Positions 35,902 through 47,787 of a DNA stretch of 64,000 nucleotides are shown here, piece after piece. The position numbers were made by a program, and so were the translations under genes. Position 1 is the first letter of the stretch, and each line of letters opens with the position of its first letter. The stretch lies in contig CATNEN010000002.1 of the NCBI GenBank assembly GCA_950097015.1, forward strand, positions 5,838,501 through 5,902,500, written 5' to 3'. The stretch is from Macrostomum hystrix. Its lineage: Eukaryota; Platyhelminthes; Macrostomidae. The notes beneath the pieces are model-generated. The model was not told the origin of the DNA. It saw only the letters and a list, made by a program, of their open reading frames with translations, and searched no databases.

Positions 35902-38900
35902 TCATTTCTTGCTAGGCGGGATGAGATGATCCGGCAGCTGATTGGGCAGCTCGTGGCCGTCCAATCGCAGGCGCATGAGATATTTGGCCAGCGCGAACTC
36001 CTCAATGTCCAGCATGCCATCCTGGTCGATGTCAGCCAGCTTCCAGATCCTGCCCAGCTGTTGAAACGGCAGCTTGGACCGGCTCATCTCGTCCTTGGCC
36101 TGGGCGCCGGTGATCTTGCCGTCCACCGGCCCGATGGCGTAGAATGCGGCGTCATATTCCTCGCGGAATTTGTTCACAATCCAGTCGTGATCGAATTTGC
36201 CCGCAGTCAGGCCCAGGTTCTCGCTGAATGCGAACGGATTGTCCTCGCCAGCCTGGTTGAAAGCGCCGCCGGAGACGACACCCCACTCCTTTACCTGCGC
36301 GGCGTGCTCCTGAGCAGACGGGTGGGGTTTGAGCACTGCTCAATTGAGCACGGGGACACGAGGATCTGAGAATCAGATGGGGATCCTAGGGCGATGGTTT
36401 TACTTAAAGATCAAATTGTTTCACCTGAGGATCTAAATGTTTTAACCTGAGGATCTAAATGTTTATACCTGAGGATCTAAATGTTTTAACCTGAGGATCT
36501 AAATGTTTTAACCTGAGGATCTAAATGCTTATACCTGAGGATCTAAATGTTTATACCTAAGGATCTAAATGTTTATACCTGAGGATCTAAATGGATTCAC
36601 CTGAGGATCTAAATGCTTTCAGCTGAGGATCTGAGGTAGCCGGAGTGTTACTTGAGGATCATAAACCAGTGGTTCTGAGTACTAAAGCTAGCGAGTTCTC
36701 ACCTGAGGAATCTGCTGCATGAGCTTAGCAATGTCATCGCTGAGCATGGAATCCACGGTGCTGATGAGTCGCTCCCTCAACTGCTGGAATTTGGAGAAAT
36801 CGGCATGCTCCAGGGACTGCTGCATCCGCGCCAGGTTTGGCAGGTCACCGGGGCTAATGTTGTGCTCTCTGGCTACATTGGCGTAGATCTGCTGCAGGTC
36901 GCGTATCAGCTGCTTCTTCTTGACTTCCTTGCCGAACACTGAGGGCATCTCTTTGCGCAAAGCGGCGATGATGTAGGCGTGAGTCTTGGCCAGCCTAGCC
37001 CGCTTGATAAGGTCATTCAGCTTCCGCAGAGTGGCATTCCGCGGCAGCGACTGGAGGTCGCGAAACAGATCCTGGGATTCTAGCTCGAACAGGCGCTTGT
37101 TGCCCTCAAATTTCAGAGGCTCATTCCAGAAGCTGCCGATGTAGACCCGGGCCACCTCCGGGGTGTACAGGACCTTGCCTGGAATTAAGGGATCCGAATG
37201 TTCTTGCAAACCTTAAAGCTCGATGGAGGGATAAATATCATTGGGATTTCTGGAAACCTTAAAGCTCGATGGTGAGATAAAATTATTGGGATTTCTTGGA
37301 AACCTTGAAGCTAGATGGAGGGATAAACGTCATTGGGATTTTTTGGAAACCTCAAAGCTAGATAGTGGGATAAAAATCATTGGGATTTCGCGGAAACCTT
37401 AAATCTAGAAAGGGAATAAAAATAATTGGGATTTCTTGGAAACCTTGAAGCTAGATAGTGGGAAAAATCATTGGGATTTCTTGGAAACCTTGAAGCTAGA
37501 AGGGGAATAAAAATCATTGGGATTTCTTGGAAACCTTGAAGCTAGAAGGGGAATAAAAATCATTGGGATTTCTTGGAAACCTTGAAGCTAGAAGGGGGGA
37601 ATAAAAATCATTGGGATTTCTCGGAAACCTATGTTCTCGAGGGAGGGAATAGTGGCGTTTCTTCGAAACAAAAATACTATATAGGAAACTGATTTTATGG
37701 AATGCTCTGGAAGAAAAACAACAGACAGGGATAGAAAAACTTAGATAGATCATAGATCAAAGTGTTTTCTAGGAACCCCAAAAACTCAATGGGTATAAAG
37801 AATACATGCTCACCCAAGCTCCACATGAGAGCACCGTAAACTCGCATGAGCTGCTGCGAGTCCACCATGTCGGCCTTGTTGAGCACAATTCTAATTTTAT
37901 CCTCGTAGCCCTTCATGCTCTCGATGACGGCCTTTAATTCGTCAGAGATGTCCAGCTTGTGAGCGTCGAACAGCAGGATGATGCGGTCAACGCGAGCTGC
38001 GAACCATTCGATCACCTCGTTCATGGAGTAGCCGCGATCGACGCGCTGCTTCTCGCCTGGACATTGTGAAGGGATGAATTTAGCTAAGTCAGATCCTTAA
38101 CTAATTGTGGTTTATTATAACTGCGAATTATCGACTAACAAGGGATTATTGCTAAAAAAGGGAATATTGATTGATAAAGGATAGTTGATTGATTAGGGAA
38201 TGATTGATCGATTTGGTATAATTAATCGATTGAGGTTTTGCTTGATCGATTAGGGATGATTGATCGATTAGGGAAAATTGATCGATTAGGGAAAATTGAT
38301 CGATTAGGGAAAATTGATCGATTAGGGATTATTGATCAATTAGGGATGATTAATCGATTGATGATGATTGATCGATTAGGTATGATTGATCGATTGGGGA
38401 TGATTGATCGATTAGGTCTGATTGATCGATTAGGGAAAATTGATCGATTAGGGATGATTGATAAATTAGGGATGATTAATCGATTGGGGATGATTGATCG
38501 ATTAGGGATTATTGATCGATTAGGGATGATTGATCGATTGGGGATGATTGATCGATTGGTGATGATTGATCGATCGGGGATGATTGATCAATTGGGGATG
38601 ATTGATCGATTGGGGATGATTGATCAATTGGGGATGATTGATCGATTGGGGATGATTGATCAATCAGGGATGATTCATCGATTGGGGATGATTCATCGAT
38701 TAGGGATGATTGATCAATTGGGGATGATTGATCGATTAGGGATGATTGATCAATTGGGGATGATTGATCAATTAGGGATAACTTATTAGAGTTCATAGAT
38801 TTTTCGATCATTTACACATTGGAATCATTTGACAATATTATTATTTAAAAGTTGGTTGAGAACTGAGCGCTCACCAGACAGGATGCCGGGCGTATCGATG

Positions 38901-40224
38901 ATTGTAATCGATTTGAGCACTTCGTTATTGAGCGTTGAGCACTGGAATCTGTTAAGGAAGGCGTTGCCAAAGCGAGACAGCGGCCTGAACGGCTTCTGAG
39001 TGTCAACAACCAGCGCGTTGCCGGGCACCACTCCCTCGTGCTCATCGTGCATGACGGCAATGAACCTGTCTGTGGTGGGCTCTGGCCCGATTCGAATCCC
39101 CGGGAAGTCATTCTCCAGCAGGTACTTGATGAAGGTGGTTTTGCCGGTGGAATACTGGCCGACTAGCAGGATCATTGGCTTGCTGCAACATCACAGTTGG
39201 CTGGATTAATAATCATCTCAACCCTTTAACAGGATCCGAAATCCCACCCTAAAATTTTACAGCATAAAATTCCTAACCTTTGCTATGGGACTTGGGATTT
39301 ACGATTCCCACCTTTAGTTGTGGGATTTAGGATTGATAATTCCAAACCTTAGCAATAGGATTTAGTAGATATAATCCCGGATTCCCCACTCATTTTATTT
39401 TTATTTAGGGTCTTAAATTACCACCCTCTCCAATGGGATTAGGGCCTATAATCCCTACCTATTCCAATAGGAATTAAGGTCAATAATCCCTACCTATTCC
39501 AATAGGAATTGAGGTCAATAATCCCTACCTTTTCCAATCGGATTTCAGGTCTATAATCTCTACCTATTCAAACGGGATCTAAAATCTATAATCCCTACCT
39601 ATTCCAATCGGATTTCAGGTCTATAATCCCTACCTATTCCAATAGGAATTAAGGTCAATAATCCCTACCTATTCCAATAGGAATTAAGGTCAATAATCCC
39701 TACCTATTCCAATAGGAATTGAGGTCAATAATCCCTACCTTTTCCAATCGGATTTCAGGTCTATAATCTCTACCTATTCAAACGGGATCTAAAATCTATA
39801 ATCCCTACCTATTCCAATGGGATTTTAGGTCTATAATCCTACCTATTCCAATGGGATCTAAAGTCTATAATCCCTACCTATTCCAATGGGATTTTAGGTC
39901 TATAATCCTACCTATTCCAATATGAATTAAGGTCAATAATCCCTACCTTTTCCTATCGGATTTCAGGTCTACAATCCCTACCTAATCCAATGGGATTAAA
40001 AGTTTTCAGCGGGATAGATATTTTTCTATCTACAAAATTTTAAGAAGATCCCAGACGCACCTGCTAAAGTCTGCATCCTCCAGTGCTGGCTGGTGAAAGT
40101 CGTGAAACTTGTAGGCCTCCTCCAGCGGCAATAGTTTAGTCTTATAGATCTTCATCATGCCGCTGGCCACCGAATGGAATGCCTCGGTGTGGAGGTTCTC
40201 CTGCTTACGCATAAAGGAAAACAT
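35902..40224 (-). CDS. EHD1: EHD family membrane-remodelling ATPase, complete
   Basis: Five exons join exactly in frame to 532 aa: 40224-40061, 39182-38875, 38056-37814, 37178-36703 and 36309-35902. The dynamin-like ATPase domain has a P-loop GQYSTGKT (63-70), DTPG (151-154) and NKAD (217-220). The helical arm includes [20 protein letters not shown], as in human EHD1. The C-terminal EH domain has an EF-hand loop [13 protein letters not shown] (490-502) and ends near PPSKK. EHD proteins oligomerise on endosomal and plasma membranes and drive recycling; the EH domain binds NPF peptides. Most invertebrates have one gene (Past1, rme-1), so the vertebrate symbol marks the family only. The ATG at 40224 is chosen because MFSF matches the human start; a TTTCAG acceptor at about 40245 suggests a 5'-UTR intron or trans-splice site. 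The linker has an NPF tripeptide (421-423). Confidence 0.97.
36405..36645. repeat. 22-bp minisatellite, EHD intron 4
   Basis: About ten copies containing cctgaggatctaaatg. On the gene strand the unit contains GATCCTCAGGT, close to the real donor ATTCCTCAG/GTGAG of exon 4. Confidence 0.93.
37205..37640. repeat. Approximately 46-bp minisatellite, EHD intron 3
   Basis: About nine copies containing attgggatttcttggaaacc and ttgaagctag. It begins right next to the exon 4 acceptor, whose own flank (gttcttgcaaacctt) looks like a diverged unit. Confidence 0.93.
38160..38785. repeat. 18-bp minisatellite, EHD intron 2
   Basis: About 34 copies of gattgatcgattagggat. The unit carries the palindromes tgatca and atcgat, so the array can form many short hairpins. 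It keeps all frames open on both strands. Confidence 0.95.
39270..40010. repeat. Approximately 31-bp minisatellite, EHD intron 1
   Basis: Units containing ataatccctacctattcca and aggaattaaggtc. A block of about 180 bp (39510-39600 onwards) appears twice in almost the same order of variants, near 39535 and 39735. Confidence 0.9.
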
Positions 40225-41104
40225 TTCCACAGGCTGGACAGCTCTGAAATTAGACCAGATTCTGGGACTGCTTAATTCTTGTAGCCTTTTAGATATTTAA
40301 ATAACCAATGTGAAATCATTCCGTCATACGAGGGGCATCCCAAAAAAGTTTCAGCAATTGAGTTTGAGCCATAGACACATAGCAGCTTATTGTTATTTGA
40401 GTGCAAGATAGATAGACATATATCGGATCACAGAGTAAAACTTTAGCTCGTTGCCTTGAAAAAAATTATAGCAAGTCCCGGCAGCATTTTGTGAGCCCAC
40501 TAGCCTCCCGCGCCTATTTTCGCTCACCCTCGTTGCCTGCCACAGCAGCTCTGCTCCCATAGAGTGTTCAAGCAGCAGTTGACAAATTCTATTGGCACGT
40601 CTGTAGTTGGTTTGCTACAACTGTTGCTAGATTTAAGTATCGGCAAAAGCTTGTGCTTGTTTATTTAGTTTTGTCGTGGGGTTACATTCAAGTCGTAACC
40701 GGGCGACTGTACCTAACGAAAACAAGGGTCATCCAAGAAGTTAGTAGTATGAATCGAATATGCAAAACAGTAGACGAGTTTCTAAATTTCCAGGGGTTGC
40801 TGCAGTAAAAAAGATTTTCGTTCCGTCGAAAATTAGTACGAGTATATATGGCCGATAGTCAAGACATGCTGTAATATTGATTTTCGTTCCACTGTTCAGC
40901 TAATGCTATTCCTGCAATTTATGACTTTGATACTTGCGCACTAAGACATAAAGTTTGTAACTGCCCTGTCGCAGTGTGCACAGTATCTAGTTTTGTTTAG
41001 GGTATAAGTCTATATGTCTAATTCAAGTCTAAATATGAATTTCAATTACACCTGTAAACATAGCCAGCAGATCATAGATAGCCTTGGCCAACTCTGATTA
41101 CTGC

Positions 41105-42090
41105 GCATGAGGCGATGCAAGCCGCCGACTCAGGTCTACAGAACTTCATTTTGGACAGTGATTCGGATGAGGATTAATTTGCGACCGCACCTGACAATGA
41201 TGATGGATTGAACGATGGTGAGGCCATCCTGACGAAGTTCCTGCTGAAGCTCAGCAAGCGGAAGCTGGCGAAAACTGGCATGATACAAGCACAGAAAAAG
41301 ACCATCGTCCAAACCCGGTTCCCGAATTTCTCGAAGTATCTGGCTTGCATCCTAATTTCACTGTGCCAGGGGAAATTGAAGATAGAATCGCGACTATCAT
41401 TGGACAGTTCCTACCTGACAGCCTCGTACAATCTTTATGCGACTGGAAAAATGGCATAGCAGCTATTTAGACTCTGCAGGTTCAGCAGGGCGGCGGCGAG
41501 TTGCCATGGAAACCGCGTAGCTGAAAACCATGCAATCTGAACGAGATGAAAAATTTCATTGGTATCCTGCTTCATATCGCGAAACAGGTTCCAGCTCATC
41601 TTGACTTGGTTCCATTGCTACGACTATTTCTGACGTTGGTGCAGGCGATCTGCCAGAACAAGTACATGCCACAGCAAAACATTTCGATCGACGAGTCATT
41701 GCTGCTGTACAAAGGCAGGCTTCATTTCCGTCAATTCATGCCAAACAAGAAAGCGAAATTTGGAATCAAGCTATACTGTCTGGTGGAATCAAGCAGCGGC
41801 TACTTGTGGAACTTTCTAGTTCATTCAACGGTGGCTCAAAACAACTTATTTGGCCTAGATGCTCCACAGTTGTCCCTCTCTGAATGTATCGTAGTTGAAC
41901 TGTCTTGGGATATCCTGGATCCCGGGTACAGAATACAGAATATTTTGCGACACTTGGTTTTCGTCAGCACAGCTTGCTGAATGGCTGCTGCAACGAGGAA
42001 GCCTGTTGACGGGCACGGTACGGCAGCAACGCGGCGTGCCTGCTGCTTTGCGGGAGAAGGCTTTGAACCCACCATCAAGCGCTTTCTCTA
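41105..42090 (+). pseudogene. Decayed piggyBac-type transposase inside the mariner ends
   Basis: An acidic N-terminal stretch (LDSDSDED near 41150) is followed by pieces in shifting frames. At 41546-41980 is NISIDESLLLYKGRLHFRQF and KFGIKLYCLVE, matching the piggyBac domain (DDE_Tnp_1_7) around its first catalytic Asp. At 41895-42110, in another frame, is CDTWFSSAQLAEWLLQRG and GTVRQQRG, the region of the second catalytic Asp. Several stop codons and frameshifts show it is inactive. No TTAA target duplication is visible around it. Confidence 0.8.
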
Positions 42091-42120
42091 GATGCGGGGA
42101 TTTGTATTAAAGAACTCGGA

Positions 42121-42528
42121 GTGGCAATCGAGCACCACTGCTGGAACATCAAGGTCATCGGTTCTGTGGCTCTGCAAAGGAGCCAACAAGATGATGATCA
42201 TAGCATGTTACAACATGTTCGGCATCATTCTCATCCACTTCTGCACAAACATGCCAGTTCGCACACAGGGCGCATTGTGCAGGACCTTCTGAGGGACTAC
42301 CAGTGGGAAGTGCTGCCTCATCCACCTTATTCACCTGACCTCAGTCCATGCGACTTTGACCTCTTCCCAAAACTCAAGAACCGGCGCCACTATCACTGCC
42401 TATATGAACTGTTCAAGGAGGTTGGCCACATGGCGAAAGAACTGTGCACTTCAGGAGCTGCTGATGGAGCGCAGGATTCGAGCCTGTGGATGTTACTTAA
42501 AAGGCTTTTAAACTGTTCTTTTTTCTGA
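42121..42528 (+). pseudogene. mariner transposase C-terminal remnant
   Basis: Contains SSHTGRIVQDLLRDYQWEVL and PPYSPDLSPCDFDLFPKLKN, the typical end of the mariner DDE domain with its last catalytic Asp. The N-terminal DNA-binding and first catalytic parts are absent, and the sequence to the left is piggyBac-like. The frame before HASSHTG is disturbed. Confidence 0.88.
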
Positions 42529-42585
42529 AACCTTAAAGTTGAAAATTATTAATTGATTGCTGAAACTTTTGGGACAACCCTTGTA

Positions 42586-45500
42586 TGAATTAGAGTGTCC
42601 TAAGCAAATACTTTTTTAGAAACAGGCAAATCTTAACATACAAACAATTTTGTGTTTTTTAACTCTTTTATTTTATTGCACTTTGAGCTATAAAAAAATA
42701 TTTCTTTTCTAGCAATATAAATAGCAAGCATAATTGAAGGCCTAGGTCTTTTAAAATACTCTGAATTCAGTTTCATCACATGGACATTGAGCTATAGACT
42801 CCAGTGGTCTTGGAGTATTATAGCTATATAAAGCTCAAAGTATAATAGACAATATAAACTTTAAGATTACTTTAAATGTCCTTGGTTAAAAAGTGGGCAT
42901 GATTGTTACAGGAAATGGTATAGGGGGCACTTAGGAGCCCTGAGCTATAGTAGGCAGTGCTTATTGGCACAGAAGACTAGACAGATGTGCTTTGATCATG
43001 GATGTCAAGCTATAGCAACAAATGGTAAAATCAATGAGTAAAACATGATACCTATACTCTGGATCATGTACTTCATACCAGAATTTTTTAACTGTATTAG
43101 GGTTACTAACTACTTTGACTACAACTTTATATGTTTTGACCAGATTACTAGGGTTTATTCAAATACTATTAGTAGCTGGCACTAAAGTTGTTTTAGTTTG
43201 GGTAGGTAGGTAGCATTTATTAAAAAAATCATTGAAGTTAGATGTCCTATTGGAGGGAATCAGAAAAAATGTGTCTAATAAGCATACACAGTTTGTTGGC
43301 ATGCAGACAAAAACTCAATTTATTTTCTATCATACAGGATCCAGAGCATGTCATGTGTCTATGCTATATGTGCATTATATTTGAGGTTTTCGTTTCATTT
43401 GATCTGAGACTAAGAGTGAGACTAAGGTAAGCCTACATATGCTTCTATATAAAAGAAATGTATGATCTATTACAAATTTATAAGAATTTATAAGATAACA
43501 ATATATATTTGTTATTTTGTCACAGCATTGTTGTGGATGATGCAGGACTTAGGAGTCTATCATTTTAGTCTTCTGTGTCAATGAGAGCCATTTTACCACC
43601 ATACCATTTTATCACCATATCAATATAGCAATCTTCTTTAAGTTATTGACATGGTGCCATTACAATAAAGCATAGCTATAGCTAAAACTTCTAATAACTA
43701 AGCCCTACTAATATTATTATATTAGATGTTATTAGTTAGCTTGGTCTTATAATTAGACCTATGCTTAATATACCAAAATAGATATACATATACACTTGTA
43801 TGTCTTCCACATGGATATTTTAGAGACTTATAAATTTGCTACTGCTTATTAAACATACAATTTATGTGCAGTATAGCTAGAGCAGTAGAGTTTTGCAAGT
43901 GCCAACAAAAATAAATATGTTTATAATTAAAATTTTCAAAGCCATAAGTATAAAGCCATAAGTATAGAGTTTAAACTCAACTACTAATGAAATTAGAAGA
44001 TTTATTAATGTAATAAATTATGAGCGTCATGCTCATCATCATAATTTACTGCAACGCAAGAGTACATAGGATAACAATCTTAAACGTAGTAAGTTTAACT
44101 TACTAGGCTTACTAAACTGACTAAACTAAACTTACTAAACTTACTAGGCTTATGTAGCAGTAGAGTGTTGGCTCAGGCAAGCAGCCTGTTTTGCCAATAT
44201 TGAGCAAGTGTATTTTTTAATTAGGAATGATTTATTGTAACTTAGCTAGCAACTAGGACTGTTATAATATCGGAAACGTGTAATACTGGTCCGGCTTATA
44301 AGTAATTTGTCGATTCAAAAGGTACCACTTTCGTAGAAAAGGGGCGTGTTTCAAACATTCTCCAAATGTAGTAAATCAAACCAAGCAGATTTGAAAAAAA
44401 GATTCTGTTAAAATGTGAACCCTTCTTTGAGAAATAATTAGTTTTAATATTTTTTTAATTGTTTTTTTAATTACTAGTTTTAATATATAAATGACTGCAA
44501 AACATAAAAAAGAAGAGAGAATGCTACAAGAAGTCTCGATCAATATTTGCCTTATTTACACTGAAAATATTCACAGAGTCGGGACACAGACCAACAATTT
44601 TTATCTGCGTATGCATACTTTTCGTAATGGAACTTTAAGAATCATACTGTTACGATTTTAGAGCGATTTGTGTAGCGATATATTTTAGCAAGTCAGGGAG
44701 CAGACGAATATATTAGGCGAGCAGAAATACCGCTACACACCGATAGAGTGATCGTTCGTCTTCTTTCTCTTCGTCACTTCGTCACAATGCTTTTTTAAAC
44801 GCATGAGAATATCCAGTCAACTGATAAGCTGCGCTTGTTCAACAATCACATTTTTGCCCCGTTTTGAACTTACTTGATCAGCTGCTGTCGATTGATCATT
44901 ATATTTATAATGATGCAGGGTACTCTGATCAATCGATGCCATTTTTATCCAAATAGTTACTTCTTACAGGTCTATGTTTTATTTTGTTACTTACCGATAT
45001 TTTCATACATTTTATTGCAATGTATTTTTTGCTTCTTCACTATTCCAAACAGACAGTATAAAAAAGTACAGTTCAACAAACGGCAAAATAAGTTTCATCC
45101 AAAACCGAAGATGATTAATTTCGCATGTCAGGCTAGCCTCATTTACCACTGCATGCTGAGCTCCAGTTTCTCAATGTGGGCCCATCTAAATTGTGAAGAA
45201 CTTGCGAGAGAGAGAGTCGTCTTTCCTAGTTCGAAGTCAGAATTGCGTGACGCGGTTTAATAAATCGGAGCTCATTTTCGGGAGCTGAGAAATCTGCAGA
45301 ACATTTTCTCAGTACATCTTGGCCGGAGGAGAATCAGCCCCATATTGCGGTACATTCGCAGCAGACTTGAAAGCAGCTTTGCTTTGGAGGCCCACCGGCC
45401 ACGAAATAAAACTAACATGCAGCTTCTCAGTCCATCAATCACCATCTGCAATCGTCACCGCAGGCGCAGCCTAAGCGCAAGTTCAGAGCTCAGTGCTCGA

Positions 45501-45740
45501 TCTCTAAACTGCTCAAGTCTGAGCCATGTACTCTGCTTTGGGAGGAAGACGATTATATTTTGTAGATCGATCTCATCTAATTAGAATTGAAATTTGTTTT
45601 CAATCAAATCGGTGACAAAAAAGTTGAGGAAAAATGAAGCGATTCATCTCCTCAAGATTACTGGCTGTTCATCATTCTAGATTAACTTTTTGTAGAAACT
45701 GCATCGCGTTTCATGTTGGCTTACGTCTATACTCGTATAC
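42586..45740. other. 3.1 kb AT-rich intergenic DNA
   Basis: No gene, repeat array or RNA gene supported. Short ORFs have no family features. Possible 5' exons of EHD cannot be excluded. Confidence 0.45.
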
Positions 45741-45742
45741 TA

Positions 45743-46869
45743 TAGCTTTTGTCAGGCTATCTCAGCGAATGGGCATTCAAACTCAGCCAGCCCATCTTGT
45801 CACTGCGGTTTTTTACTGAAGCTGCTAATTTTTACCATAGACATGCATTTTAAGACCATGCTATCTCAGCTTGGGACGAGCAATCTCAGCCAACAAATAA
45901 GTTCTATGTTATTCTGTCTATAGTTTTGTTAACATATGAAGCTGTTCCGCCAAAATGAGGGCAACAGGAACGTTGATGGAAGACGCTTGATCTCCGCGTG
46001 GACGGAAGGACAGGATATTGGTCTAGCCGCTACAATTCTTGGCATCAAATTGAAAACCGCTCGCCACATCATTGCCACTTTTGAAGCTACAGGTCGGATT
46101 GATGCTCTTCAGCGCGGAGGCCGGAAGATTGGCTTGCAAGCTGGACAACGAGATGCGCCAAGTGCTCATCGGCCTCTTAAATGAAAATCCGATGGCGACA
46201 CTGAAAGCATTGCAGACTAATCTCGCTGCTCAGCTTCCAGACAAGCCACCGGTCTCCATTAAGACAATAGCCAGAGCTCTGGATGGAGCTTACTCGCCGT
46301 TTCTCAACCCGTGTAAGATGGCTCATAGTGCAGTGAAGGCTTCGATCAAGCTGCAGCTCGCTGACCCCGCACTGGTGGAGGAAAAAGCTGGTGGCCGACC
46401 TGATGGAGTCACCTGCGTGGAATGGCGCATTTTTCTGCTGGAGCGATTGGGCCGAGACTCTTTGCAAGTTGTGACGCCAATGAAGGTAGCCAGGTGGGAA
46501 ATTCACTGCAACCAGAGCTTCCCATAATGCATCCAGGAGGTACCATTCAACTAAACTGAAATAGCCTGTTAACTGATCGTCTCTGGTTGCCATTTTCAAA
46601 GTTTGCTCTGTATATCCCATCCCATACTCAGTTTTCTGTTACCCAGTTTTTCTCTTGTAAATAGACTGCTTAAAAATGTTAACAAAACTATAGACAGAAT
46701 AACATAGAACTTATATGTTGGCTGAGATTGCCCGTCCCAAGCTGAGATAGCATGGTCTTAAAATGCATGTCTATGGTAAAAATTAGCAGCTTCAGTAAAA
46801 AAACCGCAGTGACAAGATGGGCTGGCTGAGTTTGAATGCCCATAGGCTGAGATAGCCTGACAAAAGCTA
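45743..46869 (+). mobile_element. Tc1/mariner-superfamily element with 193-bp inverted repeats
   Basis: Terminal inverted repeats of about 193 bp (45743-45935 and 46676-46869) start tagcttttgtcaggctatct and are nearly identical. TA lies on both sides (45741-45742 and 46870-46871), the Tc1/mariner target duplication. The total is 1127 bp. The internal reading frame begins at the inner edge of the left repeat. Confidence 0.92.
45936..46527 (+). pseudogene. Truncated Tc1-type transposase (DNA-binding part only)
   Basis: Starts MKLFRQNEGNRNVDGRRLIS with a helix-turn-helix (AATILGIKLKTARHIIATFE). It changes frame near 46130 and goes on LDNEMRQVLIGLLNENPMAT and PPVSIKTIARALDG, the second HTH of Tc1/IS630 transposases. 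The DDE catalytic domain is missing. The short TIR-to-TIR distance agrees with an internal deletion, so the element would need a helper transposase. Confidence 0.8.
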
Positions 46870-46940
46870 TATTCTAGTTTACTCTTTCTTTTCTATTTGG
46901 AGTTCTATTCTATGGAGTTTCTATTAAATATTCTATGATA

Positions 46941-47152
46941 GGGATGTTGAAGCCTTGTGGTCAGAGCGTCGGACTCACGACTTGAAGGTCGGGGGTTCGA
47001 TTCCTGACTCCACTGGAACAATTTGTGTCCTTTAGCGGGACACTTAATTCTGCATTACTTCAGTTCACCCAGCTGTTAATTGGGTACCAGCATCAGCTGG
47101 GGTAATTAAGGGTGGGTGTGGCATCCCCAGTCCATGGACTGAACAACTGTAC
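46941..47152 (+). mobile_element. tRNA-derived SINE, family A, copy 4 (3' truncated)
   Basis: tRNA head with B box ggtcgggggttcgattcc, then cagctgttaattgggtacca and the signature cagtccatggactgaacaac, where the copy ends without its tail. Confidence 0.85.
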
Positions 47153-47787
47153 TTTAAAATTGTCTAGTAATCTTACTCAAATTTCAGCCCCAATAATCAA
47201 TTTCTCCTCTCAAATTTTGAGATCAAAATATTCAAAGCTGTTGTTTTATACCGCAGTTTTTGTTCGTTTAACATCAGGCAACACACATGCACAATGTAAT
47301 TAATGTTCAACTGTTGGCTGACTGCACGGCTGTAAAACTGTATACTGGCTACTTCGAATCAAGAGGTTTTATGTGAACCAAATCCTAGCTTTTACAGCTG
47401 AGCTCAGAGACTGTACTGGCATGATGAAGCTGCCCAATCATGCCTCATTAGTGATGCACCAGTTAGCCCAGTGCAAGTTTTAATGAAATTTCTCGGCAAC
47501 TCCACTTTGATGTTATTGATGTCCAACTGGTTCTAATCTTGCCTAATGGGCATCAAACAGCCAATGAGAGGGCAGCCAGTATTAGCTACAATTTGGCTCG
47601 ACCAATCACAGTATAGGAGAATACTTATTAAACTGGTACAGTTATCCCCTATTAACAGCTGAAGCTGTCTGATGCTGCAAGAAAGTATTTTGTCTTCACA
47701 ACAGTTTCCTAAACGACAATCTCGTTAATCAACTCGAGCTACTCGCAGTTAGGGGGGCTGCGTGAACTGCCCTGTCTCATTGTTCGC
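47153..47787. other. Spacer upstream of the small membrane protein gene
   Basis: No repeat array. It would hold the promoter of the plus-strand gene; no defined element seen. A possible acceptor (cgcatgcag) overlaps the ATG, so a different start is conceivable. Confidence 0.35.

Larger units (their letters stand above)
40329..42583 (+). mobile_element. mariner-type transposon ends enclosing a composite interior
   Basis: The left end cgaggggcatcccaaaaaag (then tttcagcaatt) and the right end (complement caagggttgtcccaaaag, then tttcagcaat) are imperfect inverted repeats of about 30 bp. Both are flanked by TA (40327-40328 and 42584-42585), the mariner target site. The interior holds a mariner transposase C-terminus near the right end and, to its left, piggyBac-type transposase sequence. 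Confidence 0.8.

Noticed and set aside
38238-38811. ORFs of 183 and 100 codons (LGMIDR / SSPIDQ repeats)
   Set aside because: They lie in EHD intron 2 and are translations of the 18-bp repeat.
44874-45584. Short plus-strand ORFs suggesting a gene
   Set aside because: AT-rich, no splice-bounded coding structure and no family motif.
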